Positions 1 to 12,145 of a stretch of 64,000 nt of DNA are shown one piece after another. This stretch comes from Hyaloperonospora brassicae (Eukaryota; Oomycota; Peronosporomycetes; Peronosporales; Peronosporaceae): positions 1 through 64,000 of the forward strand of contig CANTFL010001462.1 in the NCBI GenBank assembly GCA_947650285.1, read 5' to 3'. The position numbers were made by a program, and so were the translations under genes. Below the pieces are notes generated by a model that saw only the letters and a program-made list of their open reading frames with translations, did no database searches and had not been told where the DNA came from. How positions within the stretch are numbered: position 1 is the first letter of the stretch; the number at the start of each line of letters is the position of its first letter.

Positions 1-1850
1 AGCTTTCGATCGCTGGCCGAACGCGCTACTACCACTGCCGCAACTTACATCACAACTTGTTGACCTCTCGACGGCACTTTCGCCGAACGTTCTCCAACGC
101 TGAGAACCGTCGGCGAAGACGTCGTGGACATCGGACAACTCTTGTCAGGCGGTAGAAAAGATGCGCCTCTTTGTGTATGCTGCACTTTTGATGCCGTGGA
201 TAGTCGTCACGGGCGCTGTCCCACCGGCGTCAACGACATCGAGAGTCGGGTTGGCAAGTCACTCATCAACTTGACAGCCGCTCTCGTGACAGCGTCGTGA
301 TCAGAGACGCGATACAGAGACTTGTACGTGGCATGTCGACAAACGAGGAAAGCTGTTGTACGCTGAGCTTGGCGCTCCTCTCATCTCATTTCGTCAAATA
401 GGACATAGACACGTCGGATCGTTCGACTGTGGCGTGCAACAGCCATAGCGATGCGATGTGCAATGCGATGTGCGTTGCAGATCGAGCAGTGACAAACATA
501 CCTCGAGCAACAATGCCACGATCCGATTTCGTAGTGTGGGTCTGTCTGGACAAAGACAGCATGACACCTCTCTACTCATCGTTGAACATCGTTTGGCTCC
601 ATAGGACGCACACAGCTCAAGCATAGCGCGTACCGAGCTGATCAGTACTGCTCGTGTCTGCGTTGACTCTCGCAACTCAACGCGACGAGTCTGCCGATGC
701 TTGTGCTCGAGCAGCTGAAGAGGTCATCGAGGCTTTTGCAAACGCAGGAGACGAATGAAAGCATAGTGTCACTGGAGGAGCGTTTCGCATCAACTCGACG
801 TCGTCCAGTTCGAGACATGTCAGGTCCAAGATGACTACTGCTCTGACCAGTCGATCCCTCCAACGTACGCTGCTACAACTGCTGCTGCTTTAACCACATG
901 GCTCCTTCAGTCACGATCCGGCAGTTTACAATCATCAGTCTGCAGTCAATAGTCTTCGAGCGTGGCCTTCGTCTCGACTGTAGAAAGCTGCCACGACCAT
1001 TGCTATCCTGGACATATGTGGAAAGAGATTCCCATGCAACCAAACTTGGCGACAAAGCTGCCAAGTCAATGAATGCACATAGCGATGTAGCAACAACTTC
1101 TCATCACAGCGACGGAGCACATGGGTGTGCGTTCTTTTGTGTTCAAGTTCATCAGGTCGACAAGAGGTGGATGCAGTGGGTAGTACGTCTGTGGCGTCCC
1201 ACGTTACCAGCGCTTTTGCACATTTGCTCTCGTTGTGCTGCGTCGATTGGTCACGCGTAATGCCCCCACATCTTCGAGAAGAGGGACGGAGCAACGACAT
1301 GAGCGATTGCACGACAGAGTTGCAGAAAATGTTGTACATGGAGTGAGCACGCCGTCCTCCTGTCGAGCGAGAGACCTCAACGCCTGACGCTGTGGCTTCT
1401 CTGACACCACTTCGTTGCTCGTCAACGGTCGGTCCGCTGGAATTCGGTGGAGGCAGTTGCATCGTCTTCGTCTTCCTGTTTTGTGGCCTCCTGTCCGTCC
1501 GAATGCCACTGGCCACCACTACAGCAGAGAGACACCACAGGTGGACCTTCGGACGCGGGTGGCTTCGCGCCACCAAAGAGCCCACAGACTTTGTCTGCAA
1601 CGGCAATCACTTGATTCACTAGACAGACTGTTGGCTACGACGTCACGCTGCACTTTGGATGGCCGTCCAGCGATCTCGTTCGAATTGCCACCGCCACCGC
1701 CTCCTCCTGTTTCTGTCGAGAGAGGGACTTGTTCGTTTCTGACCTGCAACTGTCGCTCCCGACTTTGTGTCGGTCGGAAAGACATCGGACGTTCTGCTGT
1801 GCAAACGTACGCTCAGTCAGTCAATCTGTCCGTCAGTCAATGGGGTACTA

Positions 1851-1884
1851 CGTCCGTCCGTCCCCGTCCGTCCGTCCGTCCGTC
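1851..1884 (+). repeat. Tetranucleotide tract in bZIP leader, copy A (4 units)
   Basis: After a short CGTCCGTCC-TCCCC run, four GTCC units plus GTC lie about 120 bases upstream of the bZIP ATG. The matching tracts have four units in B, three in C and five in D. Confidence 0.85.
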
Positions 1885-2003
1885 TACTTCCACGCACTTG
1901 TCAATTCACTCCATTCGCTTCAGCCGCAGCGCCATTCCGCCCACTCGTCTCGAGTCTTCCGCAGTGCTACAACTCCACAAACCCCATCCTCCTGACCTTC
2001 ACG

Positions 2004-2729
2004 ATGGAATGGGAAGCGCCACTCCCCGTCTGGATCGACTCCTCCATCGACATTGACATTGACGAGATACCCTCTTCCGACTCGATGACTGCGCTTCTGA
2101 TGGACGTGGACGACATTCTGATGCCCTGCACCCCCAAAATGGACCACACAACGACACACTCGACCGCGCAGCTCTCCCCGTTCGACAACCTGCTGGACGT
2201 CGCCCCACTGACGATCAACACCCTCATCGACGTTGACGCGTCGCCAGAGCGAACGCAAAGAGACGCGACACTGCCGAGTTTCGACCCCATCGCGGACAAA
2301 ACGAGCACCAAATGTGCTCGTCGGTTGGACCCTTTTGGTCGTGACCAGCGACGCAAGAGCAAACAACGGGGCTACGAGACAAACTACCGCAAGCGCCAGA
2401 AAGGCAGACGCGACACCGATCAGCTCGAATGGGTTCGACTCGAGAGTCAGCTGCGAGAAATGCTCTCGAAGCGCACGGCAGTGGTCATCGAAGGCTCGAG
2501 TGGGACCTCCGAGTCGGGAACGCGTCCGTCGATCCGTCCGCGGTATCTCGAGCTGCTGCACGAAGCACGAGCGCTGAGGGAGTCCATGGCACTGGCCAAC
2601 TGCTTGTGGGCCGAGACCCGAGCACTGGCGTTTTGGGGCGGGGCGAACAGCAAGACGCGAGACATTCGGGAACAGATCAACACGTTGCCGAGTCTACGGG
2701 CGTGCCACACGCTGGAGTTCTCCTGGTAA
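2004..2729 (+). CDS. bZIP-like putative transcription factor, copy A
   Basis: The predicted protein has 241 residues. A basic stretch at residues 115-137 (starting RRKSKQRGYETNYRKRQK) resembles the divergent basic region of oomycete bZIP proteins, which keep a YR-x-x-Q core rather than the classical Asn-x7-Arg. A weak zipper follows (L141, L146, L150, M153). The N-terminal third has acidic-hydrophobic patches (IDSSIDIDIDEI, LLMDVDDILM, TLIDVDAS) that could act in activation. I chose this ATG because all four copies keep the 726-bp frame free of indels, while the sequence upstream has 1-, 2- and 4-base length differences that break longer frames. The stop lies within TGGTAAG, so the frame may continue through an intron; no downstream exon was recognised. 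Function is inferred only from the basic region. Confidence 0.65.
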   Translation: MEWEAPLPVWIDSSIDIDIDEIPSSDSMTALLMDVDDILMPCTPKMDHTTTHSTAQLSPFDNLLDVAPLTINTLIDVDASPERTQRDATLPSFDPIADKTSTKCARRLDPFGRDQRRKSKQRGYETNYRKRQKGRRDTDQLEWVRLESQLREMLSKRTAVVIEGSSGTSESGTRPSIRPRYLELLHEARALRESMALANCLWAETRALAFWGGANSKTRDIREQINTLPSLRACHTLEFSW

Positions 2730-3529
2730 GATCGAGAGAAAGAGAGAGAGGTACCATAGACAAGAGAGAGACAATGAGAGAGAGAGTGAGAGATCAATGC
2801 AGTAGACAAGAGAGAGACACTACCGTTGAGTCTTGGAGACGTCCACAGTTGGCCACGTACGTTTTGTCCGTGTGTAGATTCGTAGTGACTGAGTGGATAG
2901 TGTCGCATTGCGAATAAGCGTCGAATGTACTCGAGTGAAATGTAGACGTCTTCAGCAGATATGGAGTTGCTTCGTGTCGATGCAGACAACACCGCACGAC
3001 GTTCTTGAGGATAAAGTCGTCAATGGTATCGTCTGGACGCGTCAAAGCGCAACTTGTCCATCCAGTACAACAACGAAGTGGGGATGGAATGGAAAGGTGC
3101 GGCCACGATACGCAGCAATCACAAAGCTTGAGCATCAACAGGTTGACGTCGGCTCGACTGCAATCATATGGCGAGTATGCTCTTCATCGACGATGTCATG
3201 CGCTTGCAACCAGTCCGAGAGTAGTAGTCCTGTCACGCTATTGTGAATACCGCGTCCAGTTTCGCCTCTTGTCCACTTCACATTCATCGCGTTCGCATGA
3301 CCCGTCTCGACTCCGCGTCACATCTGCCCATGTTCAGCCTGTCTTTGCGATCGTCTCGGGTCAACATCCGATCGGTCACGATCTGCCGAACAGTTTCGAC
3401 TCACGACGGTCCGACGATGTGCGGCTCGTGTAACGGTGACGAGTCCACAAGTGGGTGACGTGGTAGACTTGTACAGGTGTCTATCGACTGTGCCACGCAT
3501 GCCTCGAAAGTAGGAGTCAGCAATTTTCG

Positions 3530-3920
3530 GTGAGATCAGCTGTTGAATGGAATGACTTGACATCCATCGCTTTATCGGGCACAACTGAACGATTACTTGA
3601 CTCATGTTGCACCCAAGTGAAGGCAGAGACCCTCTTGCACGTATTGCGAGACCTGACAAAGTCCATCGGATGCGAAATGGGAGACAATAAAAAGCTCATC
3701 GGATGGAGAGTTGGTCTACAAATCTCAAGACATCAAAACGTGGCAACGAGCGCTTCATGTAATCGTCGCCCCATCGGCTACGACTGCACGATCGATGCTC
3801 GAGTCTCCAGTTGTACCACGCAAAACAGGGGGTACACGAGGCTGCGACAGAGCTCGTAGATGTTGTCCGTCGTATCGATGTCGCATTCACTCTACTTGCA
3901 GATCAGCTTGTTGTGCACGT
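3530..3920 (+). pseudogene. Frame-shifted coding-like relic inside the unit
   Basis: Three consecutive pieces in different plus-strand frames read like protein. About 3533-3715 encodes a stretch containing TERLLDSCCTQVKAETLLHV. About 3711-3810 follows with KSQDIKTWQRALHVIVAPSA. About 3811-3920 follows with HEAATELVDVVRRIDVAFTL. The order and amphipathic character suggest one decayed gene, or exons whose introns I cannot see. The same pieces recur in B/C near 10157-10486 and 15735-16064. No family was recognised, and chance open frames in this stop-poor DNA are a real alternative. Confidence 0.25.
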
Positions 3921-3941
3921 TAGTCTGACGCTCACACCGAG

Positions 3942-3989
3942 TTGTTTGCCTCGTTGTTTGCCTCGTTGTTTGCCTCGTTGTTTGCCTCG
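3942..3989 (+). repeat. 12-bp minisatellite, four copies
   Basis: TTGTTTGCCTCG is repeated four times in perfect tandem. The reverse complement (CGAGGCAAACAA) recurs at about 10026-10074 in B and 15604-15652 in C. Confidence 0.9.
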
Positions 3990-5704
3990 CACACCGTTTT
4001 CGACGCTTTTCACTTGTTTGACCTTTTCCTGTGTCACCTATTCGACTATAGAGGCATTACTAAAAGGAAGCGATTGGCCGTTTGTTCCTCATACAAACAG
4101 CATAAACGTCATCCTCCACAAAAGCGATTGCACTCTTACTTCTTCGACGATACGCAGCCTCACTTGACGTGAGCTCGGAGCCAAAGAAAGCACGTAGTGT
4201 TTGGCCGTTCTTGACAGTTTGGTTGAACCAGCCATACACAATTCAAATCTGTTGCAATGTGAGCCACCGTCGCATACAACGCAAAAGGGAAAGCCAAATC
4301 AGGTGGGCAACAACGGCTTCCAGCTACATGGTCGATTGCATGGGACATACCGTCGCATGAACAACAGTATCGACAGCCGAACGGCCAAACCTGGTGAGAA
4401 ACGACGGCCCGCTTTCAGATTTACCGGACGAAACTTCATCTTGAATTGGCTAGAATGTCATCTTCTGATCGCTCTTTGCATCTAGTCTGCCTACCCAGCA
4501 ATGTCGAAGTCGTATGAAAGCATGTCTTTTCCGAGGCGTTGACCAGAAAACGCCGGAGTCTGCTGACTATCTCTCAAATACCTTCAAGAACAGCAGCGTA
4601 CTTTGGTATGTTTCGATTAAGCCATCATTGCCAGGCGCTGTTTCGGTGATTATATATTCTTTTTGCGATACCGTAATGACATCTACTTGGCGACGTCGAT
4701 TCCTCCATGAGATTCTAGACCAACTCTTTATCCGATGAGCTTTTTATTGTCTCCCATTTCGCATCCGATGGACTTTGTCAGGTCTCGCAATACGTGCAAG
4801 AGGGTCTCTGTCTTCACTTGGGTGCAACATGAGTCAAGTAATCGTTCAGTTGTGCCCGATAAAGCGATGGATGTCAAGTCATTCCATTCAACAGCTGATC
4901 TCACCGAAAATTGCTGACTCCTACTTTCGAGGCATGCGTGGCACAGTCGATAGACACCTGTACAAGTCTACCACGTCACCCACTTGTGGACTCGTCACCG
5001 TTACACGAGCCGCACATCGTCGGACCGTCGTGAGTCGAAACTTTTCGGCAGATCGTGACCGATCGGATGTTGACCCGAGACGATCGCAAAGACAGGCTGA
5101 ACATGGGCAGATGTGACGCGGAGTCGAGACGGGTCATGCGAATGCGATGAATGTGAAGTGGACAAGAGGCGAAACTGGACGCGGTATTCACAATAGCGTG
5201 ACAGGACTACTACTCTCGGACTGGTTGCAAGCGCATGACATCGTCGATGAAGAGCATACTCGCCATATGATTGCAGTCGAGCCGACGTCAACCTGTTGAT
5301 GCTCAAGCTTTGTGATTGCTGCGTATCGTGGCCGCACCTTTCCATTCCATCCCCACTTCGTTGTTGTACTGGATGGACAAGTTGCACTTTGACGCGTCCA
5401 GACGATACCATTGACGACTTTATCCTCAAGAACGTCGTGCGGTGTTGTCTGCATCGACACGAAGCAACTCCATATCTGCTGAAGACGTCTACATTTCACT
5501 CGAGTACATTCGACGCTTATTCGCAATGCGACACTATCCACTCAGTCACTACGAATCTACACACGGACAAAACGTATGTGGCCAACTGTGGACGTCTCCA
5601 AGACTCAACGGTAGTGTCTCTCTCTTGTCTACTGCATCGATCTCTCACTCTCTCTCTCATTGTCTCTCTCTTGTCTATGGTACCTCTCTCTCTTTCTCTC
5701 GATC

Positions 5705-6430
5705 TTACCAGGAGAACTCCAGCGTGTGGCACGCCCGTAGACTCGGCAACGTGTTGATCTGTTCCCGAATGTCTCGCGTCTTGCTGTTCGCCCCGCCCCA
5801 AAACGCCAGTGCTCGGGTCTCGGCCCACAAGCAGTTGGCCAGTGCCATGGACTCCCTCAGCGCTCGTGCTTCGTGCAGCAGCTCGAGATACCGCGGACGG
5901 ATCGACGGACGCGTTCCCGACTCGGAGGTCCCACTCGAGCCTTCGATGACCACTGCCGTGCGCTTCGAGAGCATTTCTCGCAGCTGACTCTCGAGTCGAA
6001 CCCATTCGAGCTGATCGGTGTCGCGTCTGCCTTTCTGGCGCTTGCGGTAGTTTGTCTCGTAGCCCCGTTGTTTGCTCTTGCGTCGCTGGTCACGACCAAA
6101 AGGGTCCAACCGACGAGCACATTTGGTGCTCGTTTTGTCCGCGATGGGGTCGAAACTCGGCAGTGTCGCGTCTCTTTGCGTTCGCTCTGGCGACGCGTCA
6201 ACGTCGATGAGGGTGTTGATCGTCAGTGGGGCGACGTCCAGCAGGTTGTCGAACGGGGAGAGCTGCGCGGTCGAGTGTGTCGTTGTGTGGTCCATTTTGG
6301 GGGTGTAGGGCATCAGAATGTCGTCCACGTCCATCAGGAGCGCAGTCATCGAGTCGGAAGAGGGTATCTCGTCAATGTCAATGTCGATGGAGGAGTCGAT
6401 CCAGACGGGGAGTGGCGCTTCCCATTCCAT
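5705..6430 (-). CDS. bZIP-like putative transcription factor, copy B
   Basis: This paralogue of the ORF in copy A has 241 residues and the same basic region at 115-137. It differs at residue 41, with Tyr where A has Cys, and keeps Met28. In this copy the frame happens to stay open upstream to about 6988, giving a Ser/Pro-rich extension with a run of eight prolines. The other copies lack this extension because the leader indels differ, so it is probably not protein. The ORF is read away from copy A's, as the two form the arms of a large inverted repeat. Confidence 0.62.
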   Translation of the reverse strand: MEWEAPLPVWIDSSIDIDIDEIPSSDSMTALLMDVDDILMPYTPKMDHTTTHSTAQLSPFDNLLDVAPLTINTLIDVDASPERTQRDATLPSFDPIADKTSTKCARRLDPFGRDQRRKSKQRGYETNYRKRQKGRRDTDQLEWVRLESQLREMLSKRTAVVIEGSSGTSESGTRPSIRPRYLELLHEARALRESMALANCLWAETRALAFWGGANSKTRDIREQINTLPSLRACHTLEFSW

Positions 6431-6548
6431 CGTGAAGGTCAGGAGGATGGGTTTGTGGAGTTGTAGCACTGCGGAAGACTCGAGACGAGTGGGCGGAATG
6501 GCGCAGCGGCTGAAGCGAATGGAGTGAATTGACAAGTGCGTGGAAGTA

Positions 6549-6567
6549 GACGGACGGACGGACGGAC
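6549..6567 (-). repeat. Tetranucleotide tract in bZIP leader, copy B (4 units)
   Basis: GAC followed by four GGAC units on the plus strand, in the putative leader of the minus-strand bZIP ORF. Confidence 0.85.
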
Positions 6568-9500
6568 GGGGACGGACGGACGTAGTACCCCATTGACTGA
6601 CGGACAGATTGACTGACTGAGCGTACGTTTGCACAGCAGAACGTCCGATGTCTTTCCGACCGACACAAAGTCGGGAGCGACAGTTGCAGGTCAGAAACGG
6701 ACAAGTCCCTCTCTCGACAGAAACAGGAGGAGGCGGTGGCGGTGGCAATTCGAACGAGATCGCTGGACGGCCATCCAAAGTGCAGCGTGACGTCGTAGCC
6801 AACAGTCTGTCTAGTGAATCAAGTGATTGCCGTTGCAGACACAAAGTCTGTGGGCTCTTTGGTGGCGCGAAGCCACCCGCGTCCGAAGGTCCACCTGTGG
6901 TGTCTCTCTGCTGTAGTGGTGGCCAGTGGCATTCGGACGGACAGGAGGCCACAAAACAGGAAGACGAAGACGATGCAACTGCCTCCACCGAATTCCAGCG
7001 GACCGACCGTTGACGAGCAACGAAGTGGTGTCAGAGAAGCCACAGCGTCAGGCGTTGAGGTCTCTCGCTCGACAGGAGGACGGCGTGCTCGCTCCATGTA
7101 CAGCGTTTTCTGCAACTCTGTTGTGCAATCGCTCATGTCGTTGCTCCGTCCCTCTTCTCGAAGATGTGGGGGCATTACGCGTGACCAATCGACGCAGCAC
7201 AACGAGAGCAAATGTGCAAAAGCGCTGGTAACGTGGGACGCCACAGACGTACTACCCACTGCATCCACCTCTTGTCGACCTGATGAACTTGAACACAAAA
7301 GAACGCACACCCATGTGCTCCGTCGCTGTGATGAGAAGTTGTTGCTACATCGCTATGTGCATTCATTGACTTGGCAGCTTTGTCGCCAAGTTTGGTTGCA
7401 TGGGAATCTCTTTCCACATATGTCCAGGATAGCAATGGTCGTGGCAGCTTTCTACAGTCGAGACGAAGGCCACGCTCGAAGACTATTGACTGCAGACTGC
7501 TGATTGTAAACTGCCGGATCGTGACTGAAGGAGCCATGTGGTTAAAGCAGCAGCAGTTGTAGCAGCGTACGTTGGAGGGATCGACTGGTCAGAGCAGTAG
7601 TCATCTTGGACCTGACATGTCTCGAACTGGACGACGTCGAGTTGATGCGAAACGCTCCTCCAGTGACACTATGCTTTCATTCGTCTCCTGCGTTTGCCAA
7701 AGCCTCGATGACCTCTTCAGCTGCTCGAGCACAAGCATCGGCAGACTCGTCGCGTTGAGTTGCGAGAGTCAACGCAGACACGAGCAGTACTGATCAGCTC
7801 GGTACGCGCTATGCTTGAGCCATGTGCGTCCTATGGCGCCAAACGATGTTCAACGATGAGTAGAGAGGTGTCATGCTGTCTTTGTCCAGACAGACCCACC
7901 ACGAAATCGGATCGTGGCATTGTTGCTCGAGGTATGTTTGTCACTGCTCGATCTGCAACGCACATCGCATTGCACATCGCATCGCTATGGTTGTTGCACG
8001 CCACAGTCGAACGATCCGACGTGTCTATGTCCTATTTGACGAAATGAGGTGAGAGGAGCGCCAAGCTCAGCGTACAACAGCTTTCCTCGTTTGTCGACAT
8101 GCCACGTACATGTCTCTGTATCGCGTCTCTGATCACGACGCTGTCACGAGAGCGGCTGTCAAGTTATTGTGTGACTTGCCAACCCGACTCTCGATGTCGT
8201 TGACGCCGGTGGGACAGCGCCCGTGACGACTATCCACGGCATCAAAAGTGCAGCATACACAAAGAGGCGCATCTTTTCTACCGCCTGACAAGAGTTGTCC
8301 GATGTCCACGACGTCTTCGCCGACGGTTCTCAGCGTTGGAGAACGTTCGGCGAAAGTGCCGTCGAGAGGTCAACAAGTTGTGATGTAAGTTGCGGCAGTG
8401 GTAGTAGCGCGTTCGGCCAGCGATCGAAAGCTCGCGATGATTGTGTCGGCAAATCGATCGTCCGTCCATGACGACGGATGCTTGGCCAGCGTCTGGCTGG
8501 ACCCGAGTAGTACGAGAGCGTGGCAGTTATGGGCAGACATAATCGCGCAGCCGAATGGTAGTCGTTGGTGTTGCGTTGTTGTTGTTTACGGCGGAGTTGT
8601 ATGCCATTCGACTTCTGTGCATGAAAAGCAGCCGCGGGGACGTAGGCCTCACTCGCGACCTCGGAAAGACGTACCTCGCACTCGCTCGTGACTTTCATGA
8701 GCATGTCATGTGAACTAACATCTGGGTGGCGACCATCAGGGTGATCTGCCTCGTGCGTTGTCTCCTTGAGCACGCGATAGAAGAGTACACGATGCACAAT
8801 GTAGCTATGACGCGTGCGCTTGCATCTGTCAACACACAGAACCAAACGACGCCCACTAAGACCGTCATATTACGCACCTCGTCAGCCGAAGTGCCCGACG
8901 TCGTCTGCTGCATCAACGCATCCCTTGTAGACATGAAGTTTGGCGGATAGCACGTCTTGATGGACTTGAAAATATGTGTAGTGTCAAACGGAGAGCTCCA
9001 ATCCGGTGTTGACATTCGAGCATATCTGCACTATTGCAAGGACTCTCAACATGTATCGACCGTCTTTATTTTGCTGTTCCTCTAATTGCCCGCTGGGGCC
9101 GGTGGCTTTACGTCGGGGTCAATCACAAACAGACTGCAATGCCGTTCGATTTCGGCTCTTTATATCGCTCAACCCATCTGGCGGATCTAATATGAACGAT
9201 AGGACGCAACCGTGTAGGCGCAGGAGCAAAGTGATCGCGACAGACGATGGCAGAGTTCGAAAGAGATACGACGCGCCTTCAATGTTGACGTGGATGACTC
9301 GACGTTGACAAAGGAATCGACGTCGCCAAGTAGATGTCATTACGGTATCGCAAAAAGAATATATAATCACCGAAACAGCGCCTGGCAATGATGGCTTAAT
9401 CGAAACATACCAAAGTACGCTGCTGATCTTGTAGGTATTTGAGAGATAGTCAGCAGACTTCGACGTTTTCTGGTCAACGCCCTGGAAAAGACATGCTTTC

Positions 9501-11286
9501 ATACGACTTCGACATTGCTGGGTAGGCAGACTAGATGCAAAGAGCGATCAGAAGATGATATTCTAGCCAATTCAAGATGAAGTTTCGTCCGGTAAATCTG
9601 AAAGCGGGCCGTCGTTTCTCACCAGGTTTGGCCGTTCGGCTGTCGATACTGTTGTTCATGCGACGGTATGTCCCATGCAACCGACCATGTAGCTGGAAGC
9701 CGTTGTTGCCCACCTGATTTGGCTTTCCCTTTTGCGTTGTATGCGACGGTGGCTCACATTGCAACAGATCTGAATTGTGTATGGCTGGTTCAACCAAACT
9801 GTCAAGAACGGCCAAACACTACGTGCTTTCTTTGGCTCCGAGCTCACGTCAAGTAAGGCTGCGTATCGTCGAAGAAGTAAGAGTGCAATCGCTTTTGTGG
9901 AGGATGACGTTTATGCTGTTTGTATGAGGAACAAACGGCCAATCGCTTCCTTTTAGTAATGCCTCTATAGTCGAATAGGTGACACAGGAAAAGGTCAAAC
10001 AAGTGAAAAGCGTCGAAAACGGTGTGCGAGGCAAACAACGAGGCAAACAACGAGGCAAACAACGAGGCAAACAACTCGGTGTGAGCGTCAGACTAACGTG
10101 CACAACAAGCTGATCTGCAAGTAGACTGAATGCGACATCGATACGACGGACAACATCTACGAGCTCTGTCGCAGCCTCGTGTACCCCCTGTTTTGCGTGG
10201 TACAACTGGAGACTCGAGCATCGATCGTGCAGTCGTAGCCGATGGGGCGACGATTACATGAAGCGCTCGTTGCCACGTTTTGATGTCTTGAGATTTGTAG
10301 ACCAACTCTCCATCCGATGAGCTTTTTATTGTCTCCCATTTCGCATCCGATGGACTTTGTCAGGTCTCGCAATACGTGCAAGAGGGTCTCTGCCTTCACT
10401 TGGGTGCAACATGAGTCAAGTAATCGTTCAGTTGTGCCCGATAAAGCGATGGATGTCAAGTCATTCCATTCAACAGCTGATCTCACCGAAAATTGCTGAC
10501 TCCTACTTTCGAGGCATGCGTGGCACAGTCGATAGACACCTGTACAAGTCTACCACGTCACCCACTTGTGGACTCGTCACCGTTACACGAGCCGCACATC
10601 GTCGGACCGTCGTGAGTCGAAACTGTTCGGCAGATCGTGACCGATCGGATGTTGACCCGAGACGATCGCAAAGACAGGCTGAACATGGGCAGATGTGACG
10701 CGGAGTCGAGACGGGTCATGCGAACGCGATGAATGTGAAGTGGACAAGAGGCGAAACTGGACGCGGTATTCACAATAGCGTGACAGGACTACTACTCTCG
10801 GACTGGTTGCAAGCGCATGACATCGTCGATGAAGAGCATACTCGCCATATGATTGCAGTCGAGCCGACGTCAACCTGTTGATGCTCAAGCTTTGTGATTG
10901 CTGCGTATCGTGGCCGCACCTTTCCATTCCACCCCCACTTCGTTGTTGTACTGGATGGACAAGTTGCGCTTTGACGCGTCCAGACGATACCATTGACGAC
11001 TTTATCCTCAAGAACGTCGTGCGGTGTTGTCTGCATCGACACGAAGCAACTCCATATCTGCTGAAGACGTCTACATTTCACTCGAGTACATGTGACGCTT
11101 ATTCGCAATGCGACACTATCCACTCAGTCACTACGAATCTACACACGGACAAAACGTACGTGGCCAACTGTGGACGTCTCCAAGACTCAACGGTAGTGTC
11201 TCTCTCTTGTCTACTGCATTGATCTCTCACTCTCTCTCTCATTGTCTCTCTCTTGTCTATCGTACCTCTCTCTCTTTCTCTCGATC

Positions 11287-12012
11287 TTACCAGGAGAACT
11301 CCAGCGTGTGGCACGCCCGTAGACTCGGCAACGTGTTGATCTGTTCCCGAATGTCTCGCGTCTTGCTGTTCGCCCCGCCCCAAAACGCCAGTGCTCGGGT
11401 CTCGGCCCACAAGCAGTTGGCCAGTGCCATGGACTCCCTCAGCGCTCGTGCTTCGTGCAGCAGCTCGAGATACCGCGGACGGATCGACGGACGCGTTCCC
11501 GACTCGGAGGTCCCACTCGAGCCTTCGATGACCACTGCCGTGCGCTTCGAGAGCATTTCTCGCAGCTGACTCTCGAGTCGAACCCATTCGAGCTGATCGG
11601 TGTCGCGTCTGCCTTTCTGGCGCTTGCGGTAGTTTGTCTCGTAGCCCCGTTGTTTGCTCTTGCGTCGCTGGTCACGACCAAAAGGGTCCAACCGACGAGC
11701 ACATTTGGTGCTCGTTTTGTCCGCGATGGGGTCGAAACTCGGCAGTGTCGCGTCTCTTTGCGTTCGCTCTGGCGACGCGTCAACGTCGATGAGGGTGTTG
11801 ATCGTCAGTGGGGCGACGTCCAGCAGGTTGTCGAACGGGGAGAGCTGCGCGGTCGAGTGTATCGTTGCGTGGTCCATTTTGGGGGTGCAGGGCATCAGAA
11901 TGTCGTCCACGTCCATCAGGAGCGCAGTCACCGAGTCGGAAGAGGGTATCTCGTCAATGTCAATGTCGATGGAGGAGTCGATCCAGACGGGGAGTGGCGC
12001 TTCCCATTCCAT
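11287..12012 (-). CDS. bZIP-like putative transcription factor, copy C
   Basis: The length (241 residues), basic region and C-terminal Trp-rich part match the other copies. It has Val at residue 28, Cys at 41, and changes near residues 49-51 (DHATIHST in place of DHTTTHST). The differences among copies cluster in the acidic N-terminal part; the basic region and C-terminus are identical in all four. The leader carries three GGAC units, the shortest of the four. The stop again overlaps a GGTAAG donor-like sequence. Confidence 0.62.
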   Translation of the reverse strand: MEWEAPLPVWIDSSIDIDIDEIPSSDSVTALLMDVDDILMPCTPKMDHATIHSTAQLSPFDNLLDVAPLTINTLIDVDASPERTQRDATLPSFDPIADKTSTKCARRLDPFGRDQRRKSKQRGYETNYRKRQKGRRDTDQLEWVRLESQLREMLSKRTAVVIEGSSGTSESGTRPSIRPRYLELLHEARALRESMALANCLWAETRALAFWGGANSKTRDIREQINTLPSLRACHTLEFSW

Positions 12013-12130
12013 CGTGAAGGTCAGGAGGATGGGTTTGTGGAGTTGTAGCACTGCGGAAGACTCGAGACGAGTGGGCGGAATGGCGCAGCGGCTGAAGCGA
12101 ATGGAGTGAATTGACAAGTGCGTGGAAGTA

Positions 12131-12145
12131 GACGGACGGACGGAC
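12131..12145 (-). repeat. Tetranucleotide tract in bZIP leader, copy C (3 units)
   Basis: GAC followed by three GGAC units, one fewer than in A and B; the flanking sequence is otherwise the same. Confidence 0.85.

Larger units (their letters stand above)
1..4704 (-). repeat. Copy A of the 5.58-kb unit, inverted and partial
   Basis: This stretch is the reverse complement of copies B-D. Position 1 corresponds to about 8430 in B, and the bZIP ORF at 2004-2729 mirrors 5705-6430. Its distal end (about 3718-4704) matches the reverse complement of about 9313-10298, so copy A spans a unit-to-unit junction and was probably excised from an existing tandem array. It runs off the left edge of the window. 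Positions 1-2003 hold no convincing gene: several frames are open in short pieces, but indels between copies break them. Position 2731-2823 is a GA-rich tract following the bZIP ORF. Confidence 0.92.
4709..10289 (+). repeat. Copy B of the 5.58-kb tandem unit (full length)
   Basis: This is a full unit of about 5581 bases, starting at a GAGATT-TAGACCAACTC sequence that recurs at 10290 and 15868. It carries the bZIP-like ORF on the minus strand (5705-6430), a CT-rich tract (about 5610-5702) just beyond its stop, the GGAC tract at 6549-6567 and a 12-bp minisatellite near 10026-10074. Positions 6570-8550 and 8550-10289 hold no intact gene I can defend. Copies B and C have identical translations over long noncoding stretches, which indicates very recent duplication or gene conversion. 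Confidence 0.93.

Noticed and set aside
5705..6988. 427-codon bZIP ORF of copy B as the true protein
   Set aside because: The N-terminal ~185 codons are frame-broken in the other three copies and cross the variable GGAC tract; the conserved ATG at 6430 is preferred.
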